A stretch of 64,000 bases of DNA from Candidatus Riflebacteria bacterium HGW-Riflebacteria-1 (GCA_002839445.1 PGYB01000009.1:1-64000); one strand, 5' to 3'; shown: positions 25,633-33,863, counted from the first letter of the stretch. Made by a program: numbers and translations. Notes: generated by a model from the letters alone, not told the origin.

Positions 25633-28416
25633 TTATGCTTCAGATGCTTTGGCTTTTACGGGTTTGTGATTCTGTGCTTTAAGGCTTTTTTCACGGTCTT
25701 CGGCGTATTTGAGAGCGCCGTGAGCAGCGGCCAGGCGGGCTATCGGCACGCGGAACGGTGAGCAACTCACATAGTCAAGACCAAGTTTGTGGCAGAACAT
25801 TACTGATTCTGGTTCGCCGCCGTGTTCGCCGCAGATGCCGATCTTGAGGTCTGGTCTGGTGGTTCGACCACGCTCAATGCCCCACTGCATCAACGCGCCA
25901 ACGCCTTCCTGATCGATGCTCTGGAAAGGATCGTGCTTGAGGATCTTCTTGTCGTAATAATCCTGCAGGAACTTACCGGCGTCGTCGCGGCTGTAGCCGA
26001 AAGTCATCTGGGTCAGGTCGTTGGTGCCGAAGCTGAAGAATTCGGCTTCAGTAGCGATCTGGTCAGCGACGATTGCAGCACGCGGGATTTCGATCATGGT
26101 GCCGATCAGATATTTCAGCTTGCCAGCAACGCCATGTTTTTTTACGGCTGCTTCAGCAACCTGTTTAACGATGGCTTTCTGATGCTTGAGTTCTTCAATA
26201 GTGCCGATCAGCGGAATCATTACCTCTGGATACACGACAACGCCTTCTTTGGTCAGCTTGCACGCTGCTTCAAAGATTGCTTCTGCCTGCATTTCGGTGA
26301 TTTCGGGATAGGTGATGCCAAGGCGGCAGCCGCGGTGACCGAGCATCGGGTTGAATTCATGCAGAGAGTCAACTTTGGCCTTGACCGCTGCTGCGCTGAT
26401 TCCAAGCTGCTTGGCCATTTCCTGCTGAGCTTTTTCTTCGTGCGGGACGAATTCATGCAGCGGGGGATCAAGAGTTCTGATAGTGACCGGATATCCGTCC
26501 ATAGCCTTGAATACGCCGTAGAAGTCCTCTGTCTGATATTCAAGAAGCTTCTTAAGGGCTTTGCGTCGGCCTGCTTCGTCGTTGGAGAGAATCATTTCAC
26601 GCATATACTTGATTCTGTCGCCTTCGAAGAACATATGTTCAGTGCGGCACAGGCCAATGCCCTGCGCGCCAAACTTGCGTGCCACAAGTGCATCTTTTGG
26701 TGAATCAGCATTAGTGCGCACATCGATCTGTCTGCTCTTGTCGGCCCATTTCATGATGGTGCCGAAATCTCCGGAGAGACCGGCTTCAATCGTCTTAACC
26801 TGGCCGAGCATTACTTCACCGGATGAACCATCAAGGCTGATCCATTCGTGTTCTTTAACGACAGTGTCTTTAATAGTCATCTGGCGTTTTTTATAGTCGA
26901 TCTGAACTTCGCCGGCGCCTGCTACACAGCATTTACCCCAGCCGCGTGCAACGACGGCCGCGTGTGAAGTCATGCCGCCGCGCGCGGTAAGAATGCCGGC
27001 AGCTGCGTCCATACCACCGATATCTTCGGGGCTGGTTTCGATGCGCACCAGAATTACTTTTTCGCCTTTGGCTTTCATGTGTTCAGCGTCTTCTGCGTTA
27101 AATACAACTTTGCCGCTGCTGGCGCCTGGAGATGCCGGCAGACCCTTGGTGAGAACCTTCTTGGTGGCCTTAGGATCGAAAACCGGGTGAAGAAGCTGAT
27201 CGAGATCGCTTGGCTTAACTCGGAGAAGTGCCTGGGTTTCAGTGATCAGTTTTTCTTTTACCATGTCAACGGCGATTTTGACTGCCGCAGCAGCAGTGCG
27301 CTTGCCGTTTCTGGTCTGCAGCATCCAGAGTTTGTCTTTCTGAATGGTGAATTCGATGTCCTGCATGTCTTTATAGTGGTGCTCGAGTTTCTGATAAACA
27401 TCGACCAGCTGCTTGTAGACTGCGGGCATGGCTTCTTCAAGCGAAGGATGTTCGCTTTTGCGTTCTTTTTCGCTGATGTTATTGTCTTTGGCCCATTCTT
27501 TTGAGCCCTTAATGGTGACCTGCTGCGGAGTTCTGATGCCGGCAACAACGTCTTCGCCCTGAGCGTTGATCAGGTATTCGCCGTAGAACGCGTTTTCACC
27601 GGTGGCGGGGTTACGGGTAAAGGCAACGCCAGTGGCGCAGTCATCGCCCATGTTGCCATAAACCATGGCCTGGATGTTAACTGCTGTGCCCCAGTCGGCC
27701 GGAACATTTTCTTTTTTGCGATAAATAATCGCGCGCTCGCCCATCCATGAACCGAAAACCGCGTTGATTGCGCCCCAGAGCTGTTCCATCGGATCGGTGG
27801 GGAATTCTTTTTTGGTTCTTTCCTTGATGAGCTTTTTGTAGCGTTGAGTCAGCTCCTGAAGAACCTCGGCGGTCATTTCGCTGTCTTTAGTGATTTTCTT
27901 TTCTTTTTTCAGCTTGGCCATGACGATTTCGAATGGATCTTCTTCGTCTTTTGACTCGGGCTTCATGCCCATGACTACGTCGCCATACATGTGAACAAAG
28001 CGGCGATAGGAATCCCAGCCAAAACGCTCATTGCCAGTCTGCTTGATGATTGCCTGAACGGTTTCATCATTCAGGCCAAGATTCAAAACGGTATCCATCA
28101 TGCCGGGCATGGAAACACGGGCGCCTGAGCGCACTGATACCAGCAGTGGATTCTTTTTGTCGCCAAATTTGGCGTTCATGGTTGCTTCAATATACTTGAG
28201 ACCGGCATCTACCTGTTTTTTAAGGTCATCAGGATACTTGCGGTTATTTTCATAATAAACTGTGCACATTTCAGTGGTGATCGTGAAACCTGCAGGAACG
28301 GGCAGGCCTATGCTGTTCATTTCAGCCAGATTCGCGCCTTTTCCACCGAGAAGGTTTTTCATGTCAGCCCGGCCATCAGCCTTACCAGCCCCGAAAGTGT
28401 AAACGTATTTGGTCAT
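25633..28416 (-). CDS. ppdK: Pyruvate, phosphate dikinase
   Basis: This 927-residue cytosolic enzyme interconverts pyruvate + ATP + Pi and PEP + AMP + PPi. In anaerobes it often runs in the glycolytic, ATP-yielding direction. The N-terminal ATP-grasp part has G-G-K-G-A-N-L-A-E-M. The swivelling phosphohistidine domain has G-G-M-T-S-H, with His485 as phosphate carrier and Thr483 as the regulatory site. The C-terminal PEP domain has G-L-C-R-T-E-H-M-F and I-C-G-E-H-G-G-E-P with the catalytic Cys. The length is normal for the family. A TCAGGAGG ribosome site precedes the ATG. No PPDK regulatory kinase is visible. The promoter region carries a FadR-like palindrome. Confidence 0.96.
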   Translation of the reverse strand: MTKYVYTFGAGKADGRADMKNLLGGKGANLAEMNSIGLPVPAGFTITTEMCTVYYENNRKYPDDLKKQVDAGLKYIEATMNAKFGDKKNPLLVSVRSGARVSMPGMMDTVLNLGLNDETVQAIIKQTGNERFGWDSYRRFVHMYGDVVMGMKPESKDEEDPFEIVMAKLKKEKKITKDSEMTAEVLQELTQRYKKLIKERTKKEFPTDPMEQLWGAINAVFGSWMGERAIIYRKKENVPADWGTAVNIQAMVYGNMGDDCATGVAFTRNPATGENAFYGEYLINAQGEDVVAGIRTPQQVTIKGSKEWAKDNNISEKERKSEHPSLEEAMPAVYKQLVDVYQKLEHHYKDMQDIEFTIQKDKLWMLQTRNGKRTAAAAVKIAVDMVKEKLITETQALLRVKPSDLDQLLHPVFDPKATKKVLTKGLPASPGASSGKVVFNAEDAEHMKAKGEKVILVRIETSPEDIGGMDAAAGILTARGGMTSHAAVVARGWGKCCVAGAGEVQIDYKKRQMTIKDTVVKEHEWISLDGSSGEVMLGQVKTIEAGLSGDFGTIMKWADKSRQIDVRTNADSPKDALVARKFGAQGIGLCRTEHMFFEGDRIKYMREMILSNDEAGRRKALKKLLEYQTEDFYGVFKAMDGYPVTIRTLDPPLHEFVPHEEKAQQEMAKQLGISAAAVKAKVDSLHEFNPMLGHRGCRLGITYPEITEMQAEAIFEAACKLTKEGVVVYPEVMIPLIGTIEELKHQKAIVKQVAEAAVKKHGVAGKLKYLIGTMIEIPRAAIVADQIATEAEFFSFGTNDLTQMTFGYSRDDAGKFLQDYYDKKILKHDPFQSIDQEGVGALMQWGIERGRTTRPDLKIGICGEHGGEPESVMFCHKLGLDYVSCSPFRVPIARLAAAHGALKYAEDREKSLKAQNHKPVKAKASEA

Positions 28417-28446
28417 CAGTGCCTCCTGATAAAAACATTAAAAATA

Positions 28447-28504
28447 TGTGGTCTGACCACAATTGATACCGAAAAAGAATAGCACATGAAATTGGTTGAT
28501 GCAA
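28447..28504 (-). promoter_or_regulatory. Candidate ppdK promoter with GntR/FadR-like palindrome
   Basis: On the minus strand, TTGCAT (28504-28499) and TATTCT (28481-28476) are separated by 17 bases. TGC directly precedes the -10 box, forming an extended -10. Just downstream lies TGTGGTCTGACCACA (28461-28447), a palindrome with 7-base arms. Its TGGTC-N-GACCA core fits the operator type bound by FadR-group GntR repressors. The position around +8 to +22 would suit repression. The promoter is predicted by eye only. Confidence 0.45.
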
Positions 28505-28633
28505 GGTACTTAAAAGGTTTGCCTGTAAATATTTTTGCATGGCAATCCAGCCTGACAGCCGTTTTGAGCGATGCAGCCAGCAGGCCAGCTTATCCTCTGG
28601 CACAGCAGCCCAAGCGTTGAAGCCAGCTGCATA

Positions 28634-29014
28634 TCAGGAAAGAAGTCGGTTAATCTCGGCCATAACTACCTGTGGATCGAATGGTTTGAAAATAAAACCA
28701 TCTGCACCAGCTTCGAAGCCTCTTTTTCGGTCCTGATTCAGCGCAAGCGCCGTCAGCATCAACACCGGAATCTTGCGTGTCCGCTGCGATCTCTTTAATT
28801 CCATGCATATTTCATAACCATCTTTTTCCGGCATCGCGATATCAAGGATTATCAGATCAGGAAGAAGCTCCTCTGCCATACTGACAGCATTCATTGGCCG
28901 GGTGCAGCTGTTGCTGGTGTAGCCATAAAGGCCTAAAATAGTGGTCAACAGAAGCACGATTGCTTCTTCGTCATCAATAATCAATATGTTTTTTGGCGCT
29001 GCGCTCATATTCAA
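28634..29014 (-). CDS. CheY-like single-domain response regulator
   Basis: This 126-residue protein is a lone receiver domain. The acidic pocket is I-D-D-E, the phosphoacceptor Asp lies in I-I-L-D-I-A-M-P-E-K-D-G (about residue 57), and the switch residues are the Thr of L-T-A-L-A and the Lys of K-P-F-D. There is no output domain, so it acts through protein interaction or as a phosphate relay. It could serve pilus or chemotaxis signalling, but no kinase is adjacent. The nearest histidine kinase is at 50102-51949. It is followed by ppdK after about 220 bases with a separate promoter, so co-regulation is not implied. Confidence 0.92.
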   Translation of the reverse strand: MNMSAAPKNILIIDDEEAIVLLLTTILGLYGYTSNSCTRPMNAVSMAEELLPDLIILDIAMPEKDGYEICMELKRSQRTRKIPVLMLTALALNQDRKRGFEAGADGFIFKPFDPQVVMAEINRLLS

Positions 29015-29077
29015 TGATTCTAAGGGATTTTGCCATAAATTACAAGCGAAAGCTGCCTGTTAATCAAAAGTCATCAT

Positions 29078-29107
29078 TTGACCTGAACTCAGGTTAAATG
29101 GTATAAA
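29078..29107 (+). promoter_or_regulatory. Promoter with internal inverted repeat for the 29.1-31.4 kb operon
   Basis: TTGACC (29078-29083) and TATAAA (29102-29107) are separated by 18 bases, each a five-of-six match to the housekeeping consensus. An inverted repeat, ACCTG-N4-CAGGT (29081-29094), overlaps the -35 box and spacer, with TTT and AAA flanking symmetrically. This is a classical position for a repressor operator. The regulator is unknown. Confidence 0.6.
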
Positions 29108-29125
29108 AGAGACAGGAAATACATT

Positions 29126-29554
29126 ATGAAAAAAATCAGCTCACTGCTGGTGATATTGTTGACTGCTACTGCCGGTTTCTGGGTGGGTGTGGTTTTGACG
29201 CGCCCGCCAGAGCGAGTCATCGAAACGCAGCGAATGGAAGCCTGCCTGCTTATCTACCGCGATTATCGCAGCCATGGCGACCAGGAGAAGCTTGCGACAG
29301 AACTCTCTAAACTGGCGCTAAGTCCGCGCGATTTTCAGGAAATAATAGACCGCTTTATCTATTATCGCTCGCGAAAATCGTCTATGGAACAGGCAATGAG
29401 GCTTCTTAAGGCGTTCAAAATGGGTGCTGACATTGACGCCGCCTCGGTATATTCGATTTCTGGACTGGCTTCTGAGCCTTTCCGCCTCGACGCTGAGATT
29501 CTGGCTGTTTTCGAAAGCAAGCCAGAATTGATTAACCAAGCCTTTGAAGGATAA
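29126..29554 (+). CDS. Small membrane-anchored protein, unknown function
   Basis: This 142-residue protein has an N-terminal hydrophobic segment (about residues 5-25) followed by a soluble helical domain. No recognised family. The segment R-P-P-E-R after the hydrophobic stretch and a lack of a clear cleavage site suggest a signal anchor, with the rest in the periplasm. It is the first gene of a three-gene unit; the next starts 4 bases after its stop. A promoter with a possible operator lies just upstream. Confidence 0.65.
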   Translation: MKKISSLLVILLTATAGFWVGVVLTRPPERVIETQRMEACLLIYRDYRSHGDQEKLATELSKLALSPRDFQEIIDRFIYYRSRKSSMEQAMRLLKAFKMGADIDAASVYSISGLASEPFRLDAEILAVFESKPELINQAFEG

Positions 29555-29558
29555 ATAA

Positions 29559-30350
29559 ATGAACAATTTTCCAGATGACGAAAAGTCTGTTGAACAAAAT
29601 GCATCGTCTGAAAACTCTGCTGCCGGCCAACACCAGGCCGATGCACCTGCCTCTGACAATGCTCATGCTGGCGTGAGCTCTTCAAAGCCAGGATTGCTCC
29701 TGCGCGCCCTTCGTTCGGTCTGGGATGGCATGGCGTTGCGCCGCGTTATTTTTAAGGCGCTTACTCTGATATATGCTCTGATTGTGTTTGGCTATGCCTA
29801 TTTCCACATGGAAGCACACCGCAATATCATGTCTTATATGGGCGTAATGTTGCTTATGGTCATTGTCTATGCCGAAATTCTGGTTATTCGTGACCACCTG
29901 TGGGTGATCGAAGGCAGCATGCGAGAATCCAGACGTTGGCGCGATGTCTTTTTCAATCAGACCAGCCTGCGTCGACAGAGGATTAGAAAGTTTATCAGTA
30001 TTGCCTTTTCGCTGGGTATCTTTTCCTATATGTATTTCAAGGCGGGTGCCAATCACAAGCCGGTGCTTTCGTTCATGGGCGTAATGCTGATGATGACTGT
30101 TCTTTACTATGAAATTCTGACGATCAGAGATGAGATTTTTGTGATCGGCCAGTCCCTGGCCCCATGCTCAGATGACGAAAGTGACAAGCGGAAGCAACAT
30201 TACGACAAATTTATCGAACAGGCCAGAGATGAACTGGCCGGAGATAAATCCAGCCCTGCATCTACCGCACATAATACCGCTGAGCTACCAAAAACAAAGG
30301 CTGCACCCATTGAACCACCAGTATCACAACAGCCAAAGCAGAATGGTTGA
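29559..30350 (+). CDS. Integral membrane protein with internally duplicated two-helix module
   Basis: This 263-residue protein has a hydrophilic Ser/Ala-rich N-terminus (about 1-55), then two copies of a roughly 50-residue module. Each module has two membrane helices and a conserved tail: the first reads Y-M-G-V-M-L-L-M...E-I-L-V-I-R-D-H-L-W-V-I, the second F-M-G-V-M-L-M-M...E-I-L-T-I-R-D-E-I-F-V-I. An internal tandem duplication is clear. A polar C-terminal tail (about 200-263) follows. I recognise no family. It is co-transcribed with its neighbours and its stop overlaps the next start by 8 bases. Confidence 0.7.
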   Translation: MNNFPDDEKSVEQNASSENSAAGQHQADAPASDNAHAGVSSSKPGLLLRALRSVWDGMALRRVIFKALTLIYALIVFGYAYFHMEAHRNIMSYMGVMLLMVIVYAEILVIRDHLWVIEGSMRESRRWRDVFFNQTSLRRQRIRKFISIAFSLGIFSYMYFKAGANHKPVLSFMGVMLMMTVLYYEILTIRDEIFVIGQSLAPCSDDESDKRKQHYDKFIEQARDELAGDKSSPASTAHNTAELPKTKAAPIEPPVSQQPKQNG

Positions 30351-31404
30351 TCAGCCTGTTGTGTGCCGCCCTTCACACAACTGCTCACTGAATGCGGTTT
30401 TTCGCCGATTGCGGGCGGATTGCCTGCTTGCTGTTCTTTTGGCAGTTTTTCTCCTGGCAACCTTTCCGGCATGTTCAGCAGAAAACATTGTTGCCGCTGC
30501 ACTGACTGGCCCTTGCTATTTTCGCCTGCCCGGGTTCCATAGTTTTGTTTTTCAGAATGGCGCCGATTCTGTTCCTGAAGGCACGTTGGTAACGGTTCGT
30601 CCAGATGTGCAAAATCCTGTTGCCAGTAAATCCTGCCTTATTGTCGGCAGTTACACGGTCACCCTGTTTCCGGGCGCAACGTTCAAAGCTATGCGACGAG
30701 CATTTATACCGCTTTCTGGCCGATTCATGTTCGATGGTGAAGGTGCTGAAACCCTGATTTTTACTACCAGAGCCTTTGAGCTTCATTACCGGTCCGGTCG
30801 CCTGCTTCTTGAAATAACGCCTGACGATGGTACCTTTATCGCCTTGCGCAATAAGGGTGACGTTTTTGTCAAAGCCATTAATCGCCGTATTTATGATCTT
30901 GAAGCAGGTCATGAACTGCATTTTCCGCTTTTTGGCGCCGCAAAGCTTAAAAAGCGCCTGAGCGGCTTCTGGGAAGACCCGCCGACCGGGTTCTCTGCTG
31001 CCCGACGGCGACCAGAGCCAGCATCTTCTTCTGATGACGATGACGAAGATGAAGGTGAAGATGAGGATGAGGATGAAAAAGACGACGACAACAAAGCCAA
31101 AGCCGAAGACAAAGAGAAAAATAAAAAGAAAGACAAAGCCAAAGACAGCAAAAGTAGCAATAAAGACGAGGATAACGGCGACGTAAGCGATAACGCTTCA
31201 GCCAGCCGCGATATCGCCACTGACGAAGATAGCGATGATAAGGCTGAAGACCTCACCAATGAAACCGACAGTGTTAAAGATGATAACAGCGCTGAGAGCC
31301 TCGACGAGGCTGGTGGCAACGAGCCTCAATTGCCTGTTGCGCCGGCTGACGTCGCAGAGAGTGCAGCTGTCTCTGAAGAAAAGAACGCCGCCCTCCTCGA
31401 TTAG
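30343..31404 (+). CDS. Exported FecR-like protein with acidic/Lys low-complexity tail
   Basis: The frame is open from 30172, but the ATG at 30343 is chosen. It overlaps the preceding stop by 8 bases and puts a hydrophobic export signal near the N-terminus (about 27-46, ending F-P-A-C-S). That may be a signal peptide or a weak lipobox. The 353-residue product has a beta-rich middle (about 60-215) resembling a FecR domain: a G-S-Y-T-V-T-L-F-P-G-A-T-F strand pattern, then repeated G-x-L/F turns. The tail from about 235 is a disordered D/E/K-rich stretch of over 100 residues. The FecR assignment is tentative. FecR domains usually sense or present periplasmic signals. It is the last gene of the operon. 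Confidence 0.6.
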   Translation: MVDQPVVCRPSHNCSLNAVFRRLRADCLLAVLLAVFLLATFPACSAENIVAAALTGPCYFRLPGFHSFVFQNGADSVPEGTLVTVRPDVQNPVASKSCLIVGSYTVTLFPGATFKAMRRAFIPLSGRFMFDGEGAETLIFTTRAFELHYRSGRLLLEITPDDGTFIALRNKGDVFVKAINRRIYDLEAGHELHFPLFGAAKLKKRLSGFWEDPPTGFSAARRRPEPASSSDDDDEDEGEDEDEDEKDDDNKAKAEDKEKNKKKDKAKDSKSSNKDEDNGDVSDNASASRDIATDEDSDDKAEDLTNETDSVKDDNSAESLDEAGGNEPQLPVAPADVAESAAVSEEKNAALLD

Positions 31405-31439
31405 CCATCTAACCTCACCAGATTTGCTGCTGCAATTTT

Positions 31440-31469
31440 TTAACGCGCGGCTGAATTTCTGTCGATAAT
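31440..31469 (+). promoter_or_regulatory. Candidate promoter of the micropeptide unit
   Basis: TTAACG (31440-31445) and GATAAT (31464-31469) are separated by 18 bases, with four and five matches to consensus. They sit about 40 bases upstream of the first micropeptide start. This would give the two tiny genes a transcript of their own, ending at the terminator at 31648-31692. Read-through from the upstream operon is also possible, since no terminator is seen in between. Confidence 0.4.
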
Positions 31470-31508
31470 ACTTTAGCCAGGTATTTTTTCAGACAGCTGA
31501 GGTAAGGT

Positions 31509-31577
31509 ATGCTTATTTTCTGGTCGTTGGCAGCCATCGTAATGGTGGTGCTGGTAAAGGAGGCTGTGCGTGGTTAA
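31509..31577 (+). CDS. 22-residue hydrophobic micropeptide
   Basis: The frame ATG to TAA encodes 22 residues. Residues 2-16 (L-I-F-W-S-L-A-A-I-V-M-V-V-L-V) form a single membrane-spanning helix, followed by the charged tail K-E-A-V-R-G. GAGGTAAGGT directly precedes the ATG, a good ribosome site. Its last 8 bases overlap the GTG start of a second micropeptide. The layout resembles small regulatory or accessory membrane peptides such as KdpF, though I claim no homology. It was found by reading the gap and is too short for routine gene calling. Confidence 0.5.
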   Translation: MLIFWSLAAIVMVVLVKEAVRG

Positions 31578-31641
31578 ACGTGTAATGTTATTTATTATGG
31601 TAACTATGTTCTGGATGTTTACACTGACCGGATGTGTCTAA
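31570..31641 (+). CDS. 23-residue micro-lipoprotein candidate
   Basis: A GTG start preceded by a consensus Shine-Dalgarno AAAGGAGG (31556-31563, spacing 6) opens a 23-residue frame. The sequence begins V-V-K-R, continues with a hydrophobic stretch and ends L-T-G-C-V. The L-T-G-C lipobox sits one residue before the end, so signal peptidase II processing would leave a diacylated Cys-Val dipeptide. Entericidins are small lipoproteins but longer. The perfect ribosome site, the overlap with the upstream micropeptide and the following terminator argue for a real gene. An internal ATG at 31585 is an alternative start. Confidence 0.5.
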   Translation: MVKRVMLFIMVTMFWMFTLTGCV

Positions 31642-31647
31642 AACAAG

Positions 31648-31692
31648 AGCCGGGGCTGTTTCAAAAAGCATTGAAACAGCCCCGGCTTTTTT
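31648..31692. terminator. Strong intrinsic terminator, 17-bp stem
   Basis: A perfect 17-base stem, AGCCGGGGCTGTTTCAA (31648-31664) with its complement at 31671-31687 and loop AAAGCA, is followed by a run of T. It begins 6 bases after the micro-lipoprotein stop and lies 16 bases before the stop of the converging DeoC fusion gene. An A-rich 5' flank may allow it to work on the minus strand as well. Confidence 0.9.
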
Positions 31693-31708
31693 AAATTAAT
31701 CTTTTTGA

Positions 31709-33232
31709 TCAATAACCTTTTCCGCCGGCCTTTTCGCCCTTAACAATGCCAACCGAAGCGCTGGCGCCAATGCGGGTCGCGCCAAGCTGAATCATGTTCA
31801 TTGCCGTTTCAGTATCGCGAATGCCGCCGCTGGCTTTAACACCCATATTCGGGCCTACAGTCTGGCGCATCAGACAAATATCTTCGAGCGTTGCACCGCC
31901 AGTGCTGAAGCCGGTCGAGGTTTTAACAAAATCGGCGCCGGCAAGCTTCGAGAGCTCACAGGCCTTGACTTTTTCTTCGTCGGTTAACAGTGAAGTTTCG
32001 AGAATAACCTTTACGGTATTGCCGCAGGCCGCCTCAACAACTCTTGAGATGTCTTGTTTAACCAGTTCGTAATCCTTAGACTTGAGCGCTCCCACGTTGA
32101 TTACCATATCAATCTCGGTTGCGCCGTTGGCAACGGCATCGCGAGTTTCAGTTGCTTTAACGAATGATGAAGTGGCCCCGAGCGGAAATCCAATTACTGT
32201 GCAGACTTTAACCGGGCAGCCTTCAAGCATCTTGGCCGAAAGGGCGACATAAGACGGGTTGACACAGACCGACGCAAAAGAGTATTCACGAGCTTCTTCG
32301 CACAGTTTTATGATTTCTTCGCGTGTCGTGTTTGGCTTGAGCAATGTGTGATCAATGTATTTGGCGAGATCGCGTGACGGCATCGGAGCTTCGAGACCTT
32401 TCTCGATTCTGTCAGCACCAGCTTTGATTACGCCTTTTACCTTTTCAGCGCAAAAAGACACGCAGCTGCCGTATGATTTGCTGCAGTCAAGACTGCAGGC
32501 GTCTTCCGCTCTGCTTGCCATCGGTTTGATCGGTGCGGGATCAGTGAATTTGCGGGGAGCTGCTGGCTCAGGCTGTTTGAGAAGAGATGGTGTGCAGGTT
32601 GTGCAGCTTGCACAGTCGCCGGCGGCGCAGCCGGAGCATTTATGGCCCGGTGTAACCTTAACGTTACCGCAACGCTGAAAAACGACTCCCATATCTTCGA
32701 GTTCGCGACGCAGTTTGTCGATCTTGCGCGCTACGCCAGCCGGGAAATACCTGCTGGCATCAAGAATCGATTCATCACATATTGTTATCTTAACGCCGTC
32801 GCCAATCGCGTGACAGAGCACTCTGGTGATATAGGTGTCAGCAATAAGATTGGCAGCCTTTGATAGACTGTTTATCGACAGAGAAGGGATCAGGAGCTGG
32901 GATATGCCGTCTAGAGCCTTGTGACTGGGAACTACGCCAGAATGAATCAGGCTGTAGCCTCTGCCTACGCTGTCTTTTCCATAATTTTCATAAAGGTATG
33001 AAGAAACAATCAGCTTGCTGCCGCCTGGAGCTATGGCGCTGAGCTGACCGAGAACCTGGTCGACAACTTTAAAGTTGGCGGCCAGTAGAACAGCGGTCTG
33101 CCCGGCTTTGACCGGTCTGGCAGAGTCCAGATTGCGCTGCGGGGGTGGGGTGTAGGCCGAACCCCTATTGGCCGAATCTGATTTGAGCTTCAACATTACT
33201 TCTTTTGCGATCTGTTCAACAATCGATTCCAT
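31709..33232 (-). CDS. deoC: Flavoprotein-like/deoxyribose-phosphate aldolase fusion, microcompartment-associated
   Basis: This 507-residue protein ends in a full DeoC domain (about 285-507), which cleaves 2-deoxyribose 5-phosphate to glyceraldehyde 3-phosphate and acetaldehyde. Asp375, the Schiff-base Lys437 ([10 protein letters not shown]) and Lys466 (G-V-K-A-S-G-G) are visible. The N-terminus (about 1-16) is an amphipathic helix like encapsulation peptides of microcompartment enzymes. Residues 45-190 resemble a flavoprotein/PPC-decarboxylase fold (weak), followed by a Cys-rich linker (199-213, C-S-G-C...C-A-S-C-T-T-C) and further Cys at 246-261. It follows two BMC-P genes by 14 bases. A lumen enzyme that supplies acetaldehyde inside a sugar-phosphate microcompartment is the likely role. 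Confidence 0.88.
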   Translation of the reverse strand: MESIVEQIAKEVMLKLKSDSANRGSAYTPPPQRNLDSARPVKAGQTAVLLAANFKVVDQVLGQLSAIAPGGSKLIVSSYLYENYGKDSVGRGYSLIHSGVVPSHKALDGISQLLIPSLSINSLSKAANLIADTYITRVLCHAIGDGVKITICDESILDASRYFPAGVARKIDKLRRELEDMGVVFQRCGNVKVTPGHKCSGCAAGDCASCTTCTPSLLKQPEPAAPRKFTDPAPIKPMASRAEDACSLDCSKSYGSCVSFCAEKVKGVIKAGADRIEKGLEAPMPSRDLAKYIDHTLLKPNTTREEIIKLCEEAREYSFASVCVNPSYVALSAKMLEGCPVKVCTVIGFPLGATSSFVKATETRDAVANGATEIDMVINVGALKSKDYELVKQDISRVVEAACGNTVKVILETSLLTDEEKVKACELSKLAGADFVKTSTGFSTGGATLEDICLMRQTVGPNMGVKASGGIRDTETAMNMIQLGATRIGASASVGIVKGEKAGGKGY

Positions 33233-33246
33233 CTACAGCCCCCTGT

Positions 33247-33555
33247 TTAAGCAATTTCAAACGTTGATTTTTCGAATATCCGTTTATCGTCAAGAGTTAT
33301 CTGGTCGACGATTCCTATTATTGCAGCATCGGCCGGAGCTTCGTCGAGCCCCATCATGTCGTTAACCGAACTGCCTTCCTTCATTATCATTACTACTTCG
33401 CCCATATCTGCGCCAACAAAATCGATGCAGAGTACTTCGGAACCTTTAGCCTGCATTTTCATGGTGAGTGGCTGTACAAGAAGCAGTGACCTGCCGGCGA
33501 ATGCCTCATTCTTTATTGTTGCGACAACCTTTTTAACAACTTTTCCGATTACCAT
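33247..33555 (-). CDS. BMC-P (EutN/CcmL family) microcompartment vertex protein
   Basis: This 102-residue protein is a pentameric vertex subunit that caps the corners of a bacterial microcompartment shell. The family pattern is clear: G-K-V-V...V-A-T-I-K-N-E, then L-L-L-V-Q-P-L, I-D-F-V-G-A-D-M-G-E-V-V, G-S-S-V and a late D-A-A-I-I-G-I-V-D. The start ATG shares one base with the stop of the preceding BMC-P gene (TGATG), indicating translational coupling. No hexameric BMC-H shell gene lies in the window, so the main shell must be encoded elsewhere or be absent. Confidence 0.92.
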   Translation of the reverse strand: MVIGKVVKKVVATIKNEAFAGRSLLLVQPLTMKMQAKGSEVLCIDFVGADMGEVVMIMKEGSSVNDMMGLDEAPADAAIIGIVDQITLDDKRIFEKSTFEIA

Positions 33556-33821
33556 CAGCTGCCTTCCAGATCGTCAATTATGCCAATGATCGAAGCATCA
33601 GAGGGTGGCCGGCGCTTGACAAAGGGAAAAGCAGCCTCACCACCGCCGCACAGAAAAACGGTCTCGCCATTTCCCGCGCCTATTGAGTCGCACGCAATAA
33701 ACGGCGCACCTTTTGCTTTGCCGGCGGCGTCAATCTTCGTGACAAGCAACAGCTTAAGACCCGACAATTGCGGGTCTTTCATCGTGCAGACGGCCCTGCC
33801 AAGAACTCGCCCCAGATACAT
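33555..33821 (-). CDS. Second BMC-P (EutN/CcmL family) vertex protein
   Basis: This 88-residue protein is a diverged paralogue of the downstream BMC-P. It has the same frame of motifs: G-R-V-L-G...C-T-M-K-D, L-K-L-L-L-V, C-D-S-I-G-A-G-N-G-E-T-V-F and D-A-S-I-I-G-I-I-D. The loop after G-G-G differs from the usual G-S-S-A-R. Two BMC-P paralogues together are common in microcompartment loci and may cap different shell environments. It is the first gene of the unit BMC-P, BMC-P, DeoC fusion. Confidence 0.9.
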   Translation of the reverse strand: MYLGRVLGRAVCTMKDPQLSGLKLLLVTKIDAAGKAKGAPFIACDSIGAGNGETVFLCGGGEAAFPFVKRRPPSDASIIGIIDDLEGS

Positions 33822-33863
33822 TATTCACCTGCCACTGTCTGTTGAGATTCCCTGAAAATCTAA

